DNA of 64,000 nt from Leuctra nigra (Eukaryota; Arthropoda; Insecta; Plecoptera; Leuctridae): NCBI GenBank assembly GCA_934045905.1, contig OW203764.1, positions 36,632,434-36,696,433 on the forward strand, given 5' to 3'. The notes below the pieces were generated by a model, which was not told the origin of the DNA, ran no database searches, and saw only the letters and a list, made by a program, of their open reading frames with translations. Position 1 is the stretch's first letter. Every line of letters begins with the position of its first letter. The position numbers and the translations under genes were made by a program. This document shows, piece by piece, positions 12,401 through 22,800 of this stretch.

Positions 12401-12928
12401 TGCCAAGTACTGACACATGGCGGTCCCGACACTCTTTCGGGTGATTCCTCTCCACCGTGTCTCTCCATCTCTTTCGGTCCTCCCACAATCTTTCTGTGGT
12501 AATTACTCTCCACTCCTCACCTTTTTCTTCCACATCCCACTTCCCCTGGTCCCTCCCACTTTGTTCTCGGTATGCCCATTTTGCTTTCCTGCTCATTGCT
12601 CATTATGTATTGATGTCACGAATGATGAAAGCAGGGAAGCACCTCCTGAACTACTTCATGGCTTCAACATAATGAAAATGACGCCCACTGTTCAGTGTTC
12701 AACAATGTTGGGACGTACATTAATGTGTGTAACCCGTTTGTATACAGAGATAGCAGAGAGGAGTTAAAGCAACTGTCGGTTGAGGAGCGGAAAGAACTGA
12801 CTAACAAAGAAGGATCACGCACAAATAGACATGGAACTAAGACTACTTCGTACTCGCCGCGGAGAGAGCGAGCTCTTAAAATATATCTCGATACGTCACC
12901 GAAGAAAGACGAACTCGATCTTGACTGA
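233..12928 (+). CDS. Usp47: USP47-type ubiquitin carboxyl-terminal hydrolase, 3' part of gene (nine exons)
   Basis: Coding exons are 233-468, 934-1060, 2559-2754, 3863-4019, 4229-4343, 4569-4825, 5516-5878, 10324-10502 and 12748-12928. All join in phase through AG/GT borders and give about 602 residues ending in TGA at 12926-12928. The encoded region matches the C-terminal half of USP47 as I remember it: ubiquitin-like folds, an acidic Ser-rich linker, and a conserved tail with SYSPRRERALKIYLD. The catalytic Cys/His domain must lie upstream of the window. USP47 is a cytosolic cysteine protease that removes ubiquitin, known in base-excision repair (Pol beta) and signalling. Introns are packed with mobile DNA; the largest (5879-10323) holds an antisense R2-like retroelement. 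Family assignment is strong; the orthologue name rests on recalled similarity. Confidence 0.9.
934..1060 (+). CDS. Usp47: USP47 exon b
   Basis: Acceptor TTTTATTTTCAG, donor AGAG/GTAAGC. It continues in phase 0 from the previous exon with IFVASSIDDDPDKPF and LHKLIDRFEHIITLHMVLP, the second half of the ubiquitin-like fold, and ends in phase 1. Confidence 0.88.
2559..2754 (+). CDS. Usp47: USP47 exon c (acidic linker)
   Basis: Acceptor CTTCCTGTAG and donor AATAG/GTTGGT. Low-complexity linker rich in Ser, Pro, Glu and Asp. The phase (1 in, 2 out) fits both neighbouring exons, which decides the borders. Linkers of this kind are variable in USP47. Confidence 0.8.
2924..3516. mobile_element. Non-autonomous hAT-like element in a USP47 intron
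   Basis: Ends are TAGGGATGTCGGCGGGT and its near reverse complement ACCCGCCGCCGTCCCTA. Flanks are near-identical 8-bp duplications (GGAGTTAT at 2916-2923, GTAGTTAT at 3517-3524). Subterminal CGGGTACTCG repeats. No transposase frame. Confidence 0.7.
3863..4019 (+). CDS. Usp47: USP47 exon d (Ser-rich linker)
   Basis: Acceptor TTTAATTTCAG, donor AAA/GTAAGG. It encodes a Ser/Asp-rich disordered stretch (DSSLTDSERTLVGDEV, then SSPSNSSPGSDPQ), entering in phase 2 and leaving in phase 0. Many SS/SD pairs suggest casein-kinase-type phosphorylation, which is an inference. Confidence 0.82.
4229..4343 (+). CDS. Usp47: USP47 exon e
   Basis: Acceptor CTTCTTCTCCAG, donor AGAA/GTAAGT. It encodes DDLPEMWEDDEDSAIASDKK and then INYYFKASTYAD, the acidic segment leading into the next ubiquitin-like domain. 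It leaves in phase 1. Confidence 0.87.
4569..4825 (+). CDS. Usp47: USP47 exon f (ubiquitin-like domain)
   Basis: Acceptor GTTTCAG, donor GAG/GTGAGA. It encodes VLVDKRMILGSLKRGVEPYV, FFKIYRVYSGQQEFE and LGRALRKGEHRGKIYQLL, conserved USP47 blocks. Markedly higher GC than the introns around it. Confidence 0.92.
5091..5378. mobile_element. Foldback MITE (288 bp)
   Basis: Near-perfect palindrome: the first about 140 bp, from TAAGCTGGGTTCCCATACTT, reappear reverse-complemented up to the end. TA-type flanks. The interior has no coding sign; reading frames through it are by-products of the palindrome. Confidence 0.8.
5516..5878 (+). CDS. Usp47: USP47 exon g
   Basis: Acceptor TATTTTTTCAG, donor AAG/GTGAGC, phase 0 at both ends (121 codons). 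Conserved blocks include RCRLRKKSWKNP, NWELFLQEL and LFVRRWCPATLELQPFNEVI. These are highly recognisable as USP47. Confidence 0.93.
6251..8182 (-). pseudogene. Reverse transcriptase / CCHC / endonuclease part of R2-like element
   Basis: Open from just after the TGA at 8183-8185; the 603-residue Met-initiated part starts at 8062. RT motifs: DISKAFD (residues 21-27), RGVLQGSPLSP (77-87) and the catalytic FADDT (126-130). A CCHC knuckle uses C436, C439, H447 and C452. Downstream lie a KRID motif (496-499) and FILDPTIRFE (511-520), consistent with the PD-(D/E)XK restriction-like endonuclease of R2-type elements. This is an apparently intact catalytic half of an element disabled further upstream. 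It copies its RNA into DNA at a nick made by its own endonuclease. Confidence 0.85.
8186..8596 (-). pseudogene. N-terminal reverse transcriptase fragment of R2-like element
   Basis: Encodes TATGPDRVLMRAIK and RTVLILKQGDKMDMNNWRPIS, the RT fingers region of R2-type elements. It is in the same frame as the main RT frame but separated from it by TGA at 8183-8185. Confidence 0.8.
8683..9357 (-). pseudogene. Zinc-finger N-terminal region of R2-like element
   Basis: Contains a CCHH finger (CPHCGMLFRSVNVRISRAHR) and, upstream, a degenerate relative (YCDKNFVRVKTRITRCHQ), then a Ser/Pro-rich spacer, and ends in TAG at 8683-8685 near the expected join to the RT. N-terminal zinc fingers are DNA-binding in R2-type elements. 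Confidence 0.65.
9514..9805 (-). pseudogene. C2HC zinc-finger fragment
   Basis: An open stretch on the minus strand ends at TAG (9514-9516) and may start after a CTAG acceptor near 9806. It encodes CPNCEMSF and then FLDHFEKC, a C-x2-C-x14-H-x3-C finger. The spacing resembles TAX1BP1/CALCOCO autophagy-receptor fingers. It also lies just upstream of the retroelement's own fingers, and three N-terminal fingers are usual in one R2 clade. I cannot decide between the two origins. Confidence 0.35.
10324..10502 (+). CDS. Usp47: USP47 exon h
   Basis: Acceptor TGTTATTTCAG, donor ACAG/GTAAGA. It encodes LSTLSGIPAENVEFSKPMG, GSFPCETSVLGIHTDMEW and GHVIFYR, the conserved penultimate block of USP47. It follows a 4.4-kb intron that holds the retroelement. 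Confidence 0.92.
10628..10778. mobile_element. Short MITE (151 bp)
   Basis: Terminal inverted repeats of about 25 bp start GGACCCTTACCTAATATTGC and end with the reverse complement. It lies 125 bp after a USP47 exon. Confidence 0.65.
11660..12251. mobile_element. Foldback element (592 bp) in the last USP47 intron
   Basis: Two arms of about 280 bp (11660-11937 and 11973-12251) are near-perfect reverse complements around a short spacer. An intronic transcript would fold into a long hairpin. The overlapping open frames on both strands are palindrome artefacts. Confidence 0.85.
12748..12928 (+). CDS. Usp47: USP47 last coding exon
   Basis: Acceptor TTTGTATACAG. Encodes a Glu/Lys-rich helix (EELKQLSVEERKELTNKE) and the conserved SYSPRRERALKIYLD tail, then TGA at 12926-12928. 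Confidence 0.92.
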
Positions 12929-13718
12929 AGGTTCAATGGATAAGCAGAACAATTGGATAATCGATTGTTGTTGCTGTTGCGCAATACATTACAAGGTTTT
13001 GTAATCACTTGGGATTTTCTACTCTGCTTGCCGAAATCCCAAATCAATTTAATTACATTGCGAACGCTTTCAAGAAAACAAGTCCTTATTTGTCATCATT
13101 ATGAGAGCAAAGACCTGTATCGAGCTTTTATATAGTCATCATGCCATCCATACCTGCCTGTTCGCCCTGTCCCAGTTTGTATGCCTTTTTACATTAGGTT
13201 AGCAAAATTATTATATTCATTGATTGGTAAGCCATTGTTTACAGTTTTTATAGATATCTTCAAGTAGTATGTAAGATGAATTATTACGGGCAAACATAGA
13301 CTTGGATACAACATCATTTGGTATGGTTAATATAATTAATGACTTCATATACTAACAATTGATCAAAATAACATTGGCAATTGCTTAGCAATTACGTACT
13401 TTTTTATTGTTAGGTAATCCCATCTAACAATTCACCACTTTTCTTTCAAAAATAATGCCTATTTAGCTTTTATATCAAAAAGTGTCTTTAGCTCATGTCT
13501 GCTGCAAAGAATTAATATTTCAGAATAATACAACAGTGCAGTAAAGAAATGTGCATGTATAAATAATACATTATGTATATAAGTGATACAAAAACTGGCC
13601 CATCTTGATTGGCCTTGTTTTTGAGCTTTAGGAAGAATATGAAATCTTGTAGGTAACCAATCTTCCAACTCTAATGCAGAAAACTCTTCAATTTATATTG
13701 ACTTCAGTGCATACCTAT

Positions 13719-13809
13719 GGTCGGCGACAGGCAAAGATGAACCCTGTTGAACATGGCCAAGTATAGGCCGGCCCATGTAGAGCGAGCTCATCTTTGCCTG
13801 TCACCGACC
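13719..13809. mobile_element. Small hairpin MITE, copy 1
   Basis: GGTCGGCGACAGGCAAAGAT at one end and its near reverse complement at the other, 91 bp. A second copy is at 14287-14377 and a partial relative at about 46915-46940 (CCAGGTATAGGCCGGCCCAT). Confidence 0.7.
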
Positions 13810-14286
13810 GTATTCCCAGATTCGTTGAGGTCAGTTGAAGTGCTCTGATTGTGTTAGTGCATTTGAACGATTGGGATCGAGTAATGATTTCTGCATTGAT
13901 TGTAAAATTTTCAGTCCTTGACCCACTCTTTTAAGGTCCTACCATTTTTCAATTTAGATATAGTAGGGTGAAAAAAGTTTTCTTACAGTTCCCTAAGTGT
14001 GTACAAATTTCTAAAAAATTATTTCAGATAGTAAAATGATTATGCTCCTCTTCCAATTTTAAATTTAGTACAATTCATCTGTACAAACGTATTTCTTACT
14101 GAGGAGCCTTCCAATATTAAGCGCAAAGTATCCCAATATTCTGCACTAGTGCTAGACTCGCTATGATCAATCAAAAAGATTCTAAATATTTTCACTCAAG
14201 AGCTGTTAATGTTCACTAAATTTGATTTTATTATATTATAGTAACTTCAAAATAAACTTTTTCCCTCACTTGACAACAGTGCTATG

Positions 14287-14377
14287 GACTGTGACAGGCA
14301 AAGATGAACCCGCGCTAGCATGGGCCGCCCTATACCTGGCAATGCTAAAGTGGGTTCATCTTTGCCTGTCACCGACC
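14287..14377. mobile_element. Small hairpin MITE, copy 2
   Basis: Same family as 13719-13809: shared GTGACAGGCAAAGATGAACC end, related central loop, and right end CTTTGCCTGTCACCGACC. Confidence 0.7.
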
Positions 14378-14966
14378 TTATCATTGAATTTAAAAGGTAC
14401 TCTGCAACTTCATACCTATTATCTAATCATGATAAACTTAGGTACAATAATTTTTTTGGTATCACTGAAGTAATTACTAGATCAAGCACTAAATGTTGAA
14501 AGGTAACGCTGGCTCAACCTAACACAACAGCTCTCCAAAATCATTGGCAAGAAGTTGCAAAGTGCAAAATATTGGGTACAAATCCCCGAAAGCTTACATA
14601 GCAGCAGGGTGTACATAGAATATCAAAATCTTTGCTGCACTTGTCCAATAATAATTTGTATCAGCAAAACTAAAATTGATCTAGCCTTCTTCCAGCATGT
14701 TTTTTGCAACTACATTCTTAAATCTGTGCAAATTTTCATTGACTGCATTTTAGTTCACCTGTTACATGCCTGAATTGGCAAGTTTATAGCACCAAGAGAA
14801 TTACTGAAACCTGCAGGGATCATGTTGTAATCTCTGTTTGGCGATTATATTTTTTAATGTATTTATTTATAATGTAGTCGAGATATTTAGATATTTTTTG
14901 ATTCAGCTATGCGATGTAGAAACGAACTGGTTAATTTGTTGGCGAGCCGATAATATATTTATTGTG

Positions 14967-14972
14967 AATAAA
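14967..14972 (+). terminator. Candidate USP47 polyadenylation signal
   Basis: AATAAA about 2 kb after the USP47 stop, followed within 30 bases by a T-rich stretch. Other AATAAA hexamers exist (for example near 14253), so the 3' end is uncertain. Confidence 0.25.
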
Positions 14973-15253
14973 GGTCATTGTACTTTATTTCTCTCTTTCA
15001 AAATAGGAATACCTCTTCATACATTCCCTTTTACCACCTCACCTTGGAAGCAAAATACTAAATAGCAGGATTTAATTAAAATTTGTTTTGTTGAAAATGT
15101 AATGTGTCATTTTTATTCTATATTGACATGTACCCTTGGTAGTAGAACACCCCAAGATATTTAATCGCCTTGTTAAATTTGTTGCGTCTGTAGACTTCTT
15201 GGGGTAATGTGGAGTTCAACATCCAAGAGTGAAGTGCTAGTGTCGCCGACTTA

Positions 15254-15407
15254 AGGTACGTTTACAGCTCGACGTTCGGCGCTCAGCGCTCGACGTTCAG
15301 CCTCCTGATTGGCTAACGCCGAGCGCTGGCGTTCAAGGTCAAAGATAAACCATGTTTATCTTTGACCTTGAACGCTGTACGTCGAACGCCGAGCTGTAAA
15401 CGTACCT
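15254..15407. mobile_element. Tourist-like MITE
   Basis: Inverted ends AGGTACGTTTACAGCTCGAC and reverse complement, with TTA on both sides, the TWA-type target duplication of PIF/Harbinger elements. The interior is also palindromic (CAAGGTCAAAGATAAACATG). Confidence 0.7.
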
Positions 15408-15618
15408 TTAATCCTCGAGGATCGGATCCCTTCCACCACTCTTCCCATTGGTCTGCCTTGCATCATCCAGGGAATGCAGACAGCATTGTCAACACACTTG
15501 CCTGCCATGCCAGAGGGTCCGATTCATATCCCAGTCTTTTTAGTTTGTTGGGTACTTTTAATTATCCACTCTTTCAGTAAATAACCAAATATCACATCAA
15601 TTCTTATAATATAACATG

Positions 15619-16218
15619 CAGAGATGGGCACTATCAAAGATAAAAGTATCTTTGATAGTATCTTTGATACTTGATACTATCAGTATCTTTATCTTGATAC
15701 TTTTCTTGGAGTCAGTATCAGTATCAATTATCAATTCATATTCAAAAAAGTATCAAGTATCTTTTACTGAAGATACTTTTGATACTTTATAATGCATATT
15801 TCTCTCAAAACCTGTATGTAGATGTGCAAAAACTTGATTTTAGCACAAAAATGTTTCAGTTTAGAACCTCGGGTATTTTTTTCTGGGAATCACTTCCGCC
15901 CATACCCTTTGTTCACCCAACCCCTAACTCTTTGTTGACTGATGATGACCAAAGTCCAAGAACACTTTCGGCCTCTAAGCTTTCGGCTGTGAACTGATCT
16001 CCCCCTCCCTCCCCGACCAAATTCTTTCTTGCTATTGGTCGTTTAAAAAATCTTTTGGAAGTATCTTTTGATACTCTAAGAATCTTTTGATACTTTGATA
16101 GTATCAATTGATACTCAAATTTAATGAAGTATCAATTATCAAGTATCTATTTAAAATTTTGAAGAGTATCAGTATCTAGTATCTTGATACTTTTTCCAAG
16201 TATCTTTGCCCATCTCTG
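15619..16218. mobile_element. Non-autonomous hAT element (600 bp)
   Basis: Inverted ends CAGAGATGGGCA are flanked by a perfect 8-bp duplication ATAACATG (15611-15618 and 16219-16226). About 150 bp at each end is built of GTATC/GATAC repeats (AGTATCTTTGATAC-like). The middle shows no transposase. Confidence 0.92.
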
Positions 16219-16528
16219 ATAACATGAAAATACGGACTGGGACTCAAGAAATACTCCCAAGAAGTATGCACAAGAAGAACACACAAGAAGTGACCTCCCT
16301 CGACACCAACTAGTGACCAATCTTTGCATCGCCCTATCGCTTCTGACATTTATTTTACAACTTTTCAGCCCAATCAGAATATTGTACTTTTTGGCATTTT
16401 AAACTGTTTTGAAATTGAGCAACTAAGAGAAAATGCTGGTCTTAATGACGATGCAAAATTGAACTTCATCAGAACATTTTGATTTTGACTAATTGCAAGA
16501 TATTTTTTTAAATTCTAACCAATACGAA

Positions 16529-16678
16529 AGGTCTGTTCGTTCGCTCTACACTAGTGACACCGGAATTACACTGGCCGACACTCGCCCTATGCCGAGTGTG
16601 GAAAGTGTCTACACCTTTTACACTTTTTGTCGGTCGAACAGTTCAAGTGTAGCCAGTGCAGAGCGAACCAACAGACCT
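16529..16678. mobile_element. MITE (150 bp)
   Basis: Inverted ends AGGTCTGTTCGTTCGCTC and GAGCGAACCAACAGACCT with an inner palindrome around GCCGACACTCG. No coding content. Confidence 0.65.
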
Positions 16679-17529
16679 ATAGGTACACTTGAAAATTCAT
16701 AAAACGGTATTTGAACGAAACAGACTGGTTGCTGGTCAGGTTCATTGACTAAAATGTCAGTTGGCTATGGACTATCAATCCTTGTTATTATCAATGAAAT
16801 CAGAGCTCACTTACTAGAGGTAGATGACGAGTAAGTATAGACTTCATCAGATGATGCCATCACATTTTTTTCAGACAATCAATTTCTTTCAAAATATACC
16901 ATTTTATGAATTGTCGAGTGTACTATGTAGTAGGTAGTAGGATTTTGCTGAAACCATTTAAAAGTGATAAAACGTTGATATTAATTACATTGCTATCCAA
17001 ACTGATCGAATCAACCAATCAGAAGATATTCATTTTAAAATTTGAACCAATCAACGGATTTTAAATTTTTAAGTCTTTAAAAAATTTGATTTGATAGGTT
17101 AAACGGCATGACCTACAGATCATTTTCGTTTTTGAACCAATCATAAGGTAGCGCTAAAAAATAGCAAAGTAATTTACAATGATATTACTATGTGTGCAAA
17201 TTAAATTTCAGCTCAATCGGAATAACAATGTGACCACCAGCAGCGTCGAAAAAACAGAAAGTGTCCAAAAGAGCCAAAAGAAGATGCTCGCTCTACAAGA
17301 TATATACAAACATACTACCAAAACTTGATATTTTTATCAGAAATAATACCTACCATCAGTTATGCAAGTATCACTGTACTATGTCATTTAAAGGCCGATG
17401 CACAATTGACGCAGACGGACGACGCGGACGGACGAGAGACGATGTTTAGGTATGACATAATCAATCTGGCTGTTCACAATCGGCCGCGGACGGACGACGA
17501 CTTTAACATTGTATCCGTCTCCCTCCGCG

Positions 17530-18521
17530 CAGTGTTGGGTAAGTTCCTTTTGAAAAGGAACTAGTTCCAGTTCCAAGTTCCTCGCCGAAAAAAGGAACTA
17601 GTTCCAGTTCCTTCAATATTAAAAGGAACTATTCCGTTCCTAGTTCCTTTATAAAAGGAACTTAGTTCCTTTTAGTTCCTTTTTAAAGAAAGGTGTAATT
17701 TTAATTGGAACATAAAAAATTGCAATCTGCCAATAGACAACATCATAAATTATCTAGTTAGCTCTGCTTTTCAAAAAATTTCATATGCAGTACCGTGATC
17801 CAAGTATCTATTATGGTTATGATCCATTGTTGAAAAACCATAATAGATACTTGGATCACGGTACTGCATATGAAATTTTTTGAAAAGCAGAGCTAACTAG
17901 ATAATTTATGATGTTGACTATTAACAATTAAAAATTGAATCACTGTATCACAGCAGATTCGAAAAGATTATAAGAGAGATAAGAAGATTCGTACAAACTA
18001 AAAATTCAGTGGCGATGTGATGTGTCTTACACAGTGATCGGAAAGGAAATGTGAGTAAGGACACAAAGTAAAAGCTAAAAAGACGACGATCTGAATCTGA
18101 AACCTGTGTGCCTGCACACTGCACTTGTTCACAATTCATTAGTCATTACTAGTAATTGAGTTCTTTGGTCTGAAGGGTTGGCCACGCAACTACAGGTAGA
18201 TAAATGTCCATTGAGTTAAGGTAGGTGCCGACTGGCTCGAGTTATTTTTAGATGCCAATTAGCTAGGGGTACATCTAACTTCTGATAGAATTAAACAAAT
18301 ATGTGGCTTCTATATAGACGAGTGCAGTTTTTCGGAGTAAAAGTACAGTCAAGTTTTAAATAAGGAACTTAGCAAAAATCGTTACAGTTCCTCAAAAAAA
18401 AGAACTAAACCGTTCCATAGTTCCTCCCTAGAAAAAAGGAACTAAGGCGTTCCATAGTTCCTAAGAAAAGGAACTAGTTCCTAGGAACGGAACTATTTCG
18501 TTCCGTTCCTACCCAACACTG
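17530..18521. mobile_element. Non-autonomous hAT element (992 bp), nested
   Basis: Ends CAGTGTTGGGTAAGTTCC and GGAACGGA...CCCAACACTG, with perfect 8-bp duplications CCTCCGCG (17522-17529, 18522-18529). Subterminal zones are arrays of GGAACTAGTTCC-like palindromes. Carries a further foldback at about 17739-17914. Confidence 0.92.
17739..17914. mobile_element. Foldback inside the nested hAT element
   Basis: Near-perfect palindrome, with arms such as TTAGCTCTGCTTTTCAAAAA and its reverse complement and a loop near 17820-17835. Third level of nesting at this locus. Confidence 0.75.
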
Positions 18522-18549
18522 CCTCCGCGTCAATTGTGCATCGGCCTTA

Positions 18550-18628
18550 AGGCTGCGTTTCACAAAGATTCTAAACCCAGGTTTACCGCTTCTAAACCGG
18601 GCTTAGAATCTTAGTGAAACGCAGCCTA
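18550..18628. mobile_element. Tiny Tourist-like MITE
   Basis: About 79 bp hairpin: GGCTGCGTTTCAC...GTGAAACGCAGCC with TAA on both sides. It abuts the right end of the nested cluster. Confidence 0.65.
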
Positions 18629-19552
18629 AGTAAGTTGGCAATTTTTTCTCTGGCAGCAAATGTATTTTTTCAAGCATACTAAAATCCAGACACTGTAAGA
18701 ATGATCGACCTTGAAGCATAAAGTTCATTGATCAGAATCCATCAATCTATTAAAAACAATTTTTGAACATTATGATAATTACCATTACAGATATTTTAGT
18801 AGGTAATTTAAATCGTATGCAAAATTGAGCTAAATGACTACAGCTTGATAGTAGATATCAAGTTGGGTCATTCTTACGGTGGAGAACACAAGGAGACAAT
18901 ATCTGTATAGCCAACTTTAGCACATTGGCAATCCAAGAGATTCCATCAGCAAATAACATTTGTTGCGAGTGAATGTCGTCTGTGAAGACCTACCGGTAAT
19001 GCCTTGCACCGAACTCATCACGTTCACCATTCAGCCAAGTGTGTTGGATACTCTATAATTGCAGTAGCTCTCACCATAAAATACCCTTCATATACGAGTA
19101 ATAGGTATGCACTGCAGTACTAGTAGTAAGTACAAAATTTAATAGGATATCAATGCCATGGTACTCAACTCAGTGGCATTAATAAGAATGGACTAGGATC
19201 AATCATTTTCAAAATCGAGTGCCTAATGAAATTTAATCAAAACAATCTAATGACAAAAACAGTTCATGATTTCCCTCTATAGCTACGTACACTTGTACAA
19301 TTAAAACATCGTCGTTAGTAGGTACAAAATATGGAATCAACCAATTTACAGTGCTCAACTAATTGATAAGAAGAATAAGAATAAAGTAGATGATAAACCG
19401 CGCCAGTTTTTGGCCTTAGGTACCAGAACCTATTTATACAAGAGCTAACTCTACTAACTAGTTGATAAGTGTTGATGTTTTCTAGGTATAAGTCTATAAG
19501 AAGGTGTTCATTTGTCACAGCTTTCCACCAAAGAAAGCAAAATAGGCTGTAT

Positions 19553-19558
19553 TTTATT
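19553..19558 (-). terminator. Candidate Hrb27C polyadenylation signal
   Basis: AATAAA on the minus strand about 145 bases after the Hrb27C stop. Position is plausible; no transcript support. Confidence 0.3.
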
Positions 19559-19700
19559 ATTTTAAAATGTACGAGTACAAAACCCTGAAAAGCTTCTGGT
19601 TCCCTGTCAAAGCAAATACGTAAAAGTGAGTAAGAAGTTGATTTCACTCCTTTCATCTCTTTAACACAATGTTTATGTAACGTTCCATTGGCCGCACCCT

Positions 19701-19873
19701 TCACATGCGTCGGTACGGATGGAAGCTCTGGGCAGGGTTCGGAGGATATCCACTAGCCCGGGTGGGTCCCGGAGCCTGGGGGTAAGTCGTTGCCGATGCG
19801 TTGGTGACGTCTCCCTGACCTCCTGCGTTTGGAAAGCTGGGTTTATACCTCTTCAAAGGAGGGGATACTGATT
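19701..19873 (-). CDS. Hrb27C: Hrb27C last coding exon
   Basis: Acceptor CTTCCTCAG, entering in phase 1 to give ESVSPPLKRYKPSFPNAGG, then FHPYRRM and TGA (19701-19703). The FHPYRR ending is characteristic of Hrp48-type proteins. Confidence 0.88.
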
Positions 19874-22800
19874 CTGAGGAAGGAGAGAGGGAGGAAGGTA
19901 AGTGCCTCCACACTTTGTCAAACTGGAACAGTTTGCCTATAATTTGTCTTAACATTACCACTATTTAACGTAAGTACATGTTCATAACAGAAAGCTTACC
20001 ACTTCTAGTCCTAGATTAGCATAACTCTTACAAAATTTATATATTACTAGCGATCTCTGATGTGAAACACTTAGAATATACTAATACTGTTAATTAACTA
20101 ACATTAATGAATAAATTAGTAATATGTAAAGATATCTTGCATGGAGGCACTTGTTCAGACAGTTTATTGAAATATCATCACTAATTACTTTAGTTAGGTC
20201 TGAGGACTGAGGACTGACATGATAGGATGACTCAGTAAATCTATTGTTACCCAAAAACCATAACACTGCAAGTACAATATTATATAGAGGCCCCTAGAAT
20301 GCATGACCAGCAAGAATGCTAGGCTCTGAAATTGCTGCTGAAGTTTTCTACAGTCGGTAGGCACTAACAACAAAAATGCATTTGGCATAATACATAATAT
20401 AATTTGATCATCACTCTATCCAGTTACTAAAACTTGTCCGTCCAGTGCATGCATTACAAACGGGGCCTAAGAGTACTCGCAATGTTGGTTTTCCATAGAA
20501 ATAGATTTACTAAGCCTGCTGAAATCATGCAAAGACAATGAATGGGTAGAAAAATGAAAAGCACTCCATTAGATTACTTAGGCTATTTACTTATTCCTTA
20601 AAAAGCTCTACAAGAGAAAAAAATCTTAATTTGAATACAATACAAATAAAAAAATATAATGAAATACCAACAAAATAATGTGCGAAAAGTTAAATGCCAG
20701 TTAGCAAAATACATTGATGTACGTACGTAAGCTGGCAGGCAGGCAGCCTGACGAGAACATGCAATAGCCTGCCTTTGCTTAGTACTGTGACTCCTACAAA
20801 CAGCTGTTTAGATAGTAGTAGCTTGGATCCCTACAGAATTCAAGGATGGTTTTGATGAAACCCAGTACAGTGTCAGCTGGCTTGCCTTTCACAATGTTAG
20901 TAGAGGGGACAAGTCCAAGTAACTGGATACTCAATAATAACCATCAATTAAAAGAAAAAAAACACCTAATTATTTACATCAGTCAAGAGTAAAATAAAGC
21001 AAGATTTGATTTTTCCTTGTTACAAATACAATAATCTTTTCAAAGGAATCAAGCCTTCTCTAATTGCTTTTCATGTTAATGAAACAGCATCTATGTTTCT
21101 AATGTCTATAGGCACTGACTAGGTCCCTAACAATGTTCATGGCATGTGCAAACATCAAGTAATTTGCACTTGGATTATTATAATGAATTTAACAATACAT
21201 ACTAAGTTTAATTACCAATAAAAACAGGCTAGAGATTTTTTGTCAGTATGTGACACAGTAGGTAAGTTAGGTTACGCATTCAATAAATTTAAAAATATTT
21301 CTCGATTCCGATTCTAAATATGACAACTTGGCCAAAGCAGTGCTCATGTTCTGTAGAGTATTCCTCCCCCCTCACCCCTGAATAAGTCAGCGCCTATCGT
21401 CTGTAGGAAATGTCACAAATTTCAGGCCAGCCTGTCATGAACTCGGCCACTCTTTTAAGTCAAAAGGCTTGAGCCCACCTGGCACTGGAGGATGACTGCC
21501 GTATCCTCCGCCTGTCTGACTTGATCCATCACCGCTGTAACTGCGCGCCTGCTGGCCATAGCCCGAAGAATCCTACGATAAGACAAAGCTTGTATAAACA
21601 CACCCACAGAAGAATTACAGCGGCTTTTGCAAGCCAGGATCAAATCCCACTGCCTTGTAAGTTGACTGACCGAGTCCATGGTGAAGCCACACGTTTAAAG
21701 ATCAAATTAATAATCTATTTTATCCATTCGCACTATAGGAGTTGAAATTACCTGTACAATATTGTTGGTTGAAATGAATTACTGCATGAAACTACTTTTA
21801 AATGGCAGTGATGGGCCATTAGATTGTGTAGTAAATATTTGTCTCGAGTTGTTACAAAATACCGGTTAATTACCTACATTAGACGAGACCGAACCCGTTC
21901 CACTCATCCCGACACAATTGAATATCCAGATTGGTCAAGGACTCCGAGATTGATAAGTTACTGCTTTGGCATGTTCAATCATTCAATACTATGTTAAATT
22001 AAATTGAAGATGCAAGTCTAGAGAGAATGTGGGATGCTGAACAGCACTTACAGGAATAATGCAAGCTCTCTTCTATGACATGGTCATTAATAAACTGGAA
22101 TTACAATTTAAGTTGTTTCATTCTAAAGAAAATGTACCTAGAGGTAGGTAGGTTCTGTTTGTAAAATAATTTTAACTGGAATGTCAGCTTCACATTTGAC
22201 ACCAAAAACTAGGGCACCATAAGCAAACCCAAAACCCACAAAAAATATTTTTTTCAAACCTGAACCCAAACCCAATTTTGTTTTTTATGGGTTTTAAAAA
22301 TACCTAAATACCTAAATGAAACTTTATGTTGATACAAATCAAGAATGGTATTATTGGCATTGCTGTTCCGAACTAGGTTTACCTAACTCTAGATTTTGAA
22401 ATGGGGAAGATGAAAAGCATCAAAATTTGGGTCATAAAAATTCTGTCTTGCATGGCTGCCTCTTGCTCTGGATTTTGAAATGGGGAAGATGAAAAGTATC
22501 AAAATTTGGGTCATTCTCCATATATTAATTAAGAATATTGTATAAGTTCCTTAATACTAGAGATGGGCCGATTCCAAAATTTCACGATTCTGATACCGAT
22601 TCCTAGCTCCGATTCTTGCGATTCCGATTCTTCACAAATACCTACAAACCTCACTGCATTTATCACCCTTTGTATTTTGCCCTCAGGTTAGTAATTAAAA
22701 AATCAAAAAAGTTGTAAGAAAACAACATTTAATGTATTTTTAATGTGTTAGATCTTTAATTTTGTTGGAAAGTAAGTAGTAATACTAGGAATTGTGCTTT

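Larger units (their letters stand above)
17391..18548. mobile_element. Outer Tourist-like element carrying a nested hAT element
   Basis: Ends AGGCCGATGCACAATTGACG and its reverse complement, with TAA flanks as for PIF/Harbinger insertions. It is split by the hAT element at 17530-18521; without that insertion only about 160 bp remain. Confidence 0.75.
12929..19700. other. Convergent intergenic region with mobile DNA
   Basis: Lies between the USP47 stop and the Hrb27C stop on the other strand, so it holds both 3' UTRs. No conserved coding signal seen. The recognisable content is MITEs, hAT elements and foldbacks listed separately; the rest is AT-rich unique sequence. Confidence 0.7.
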
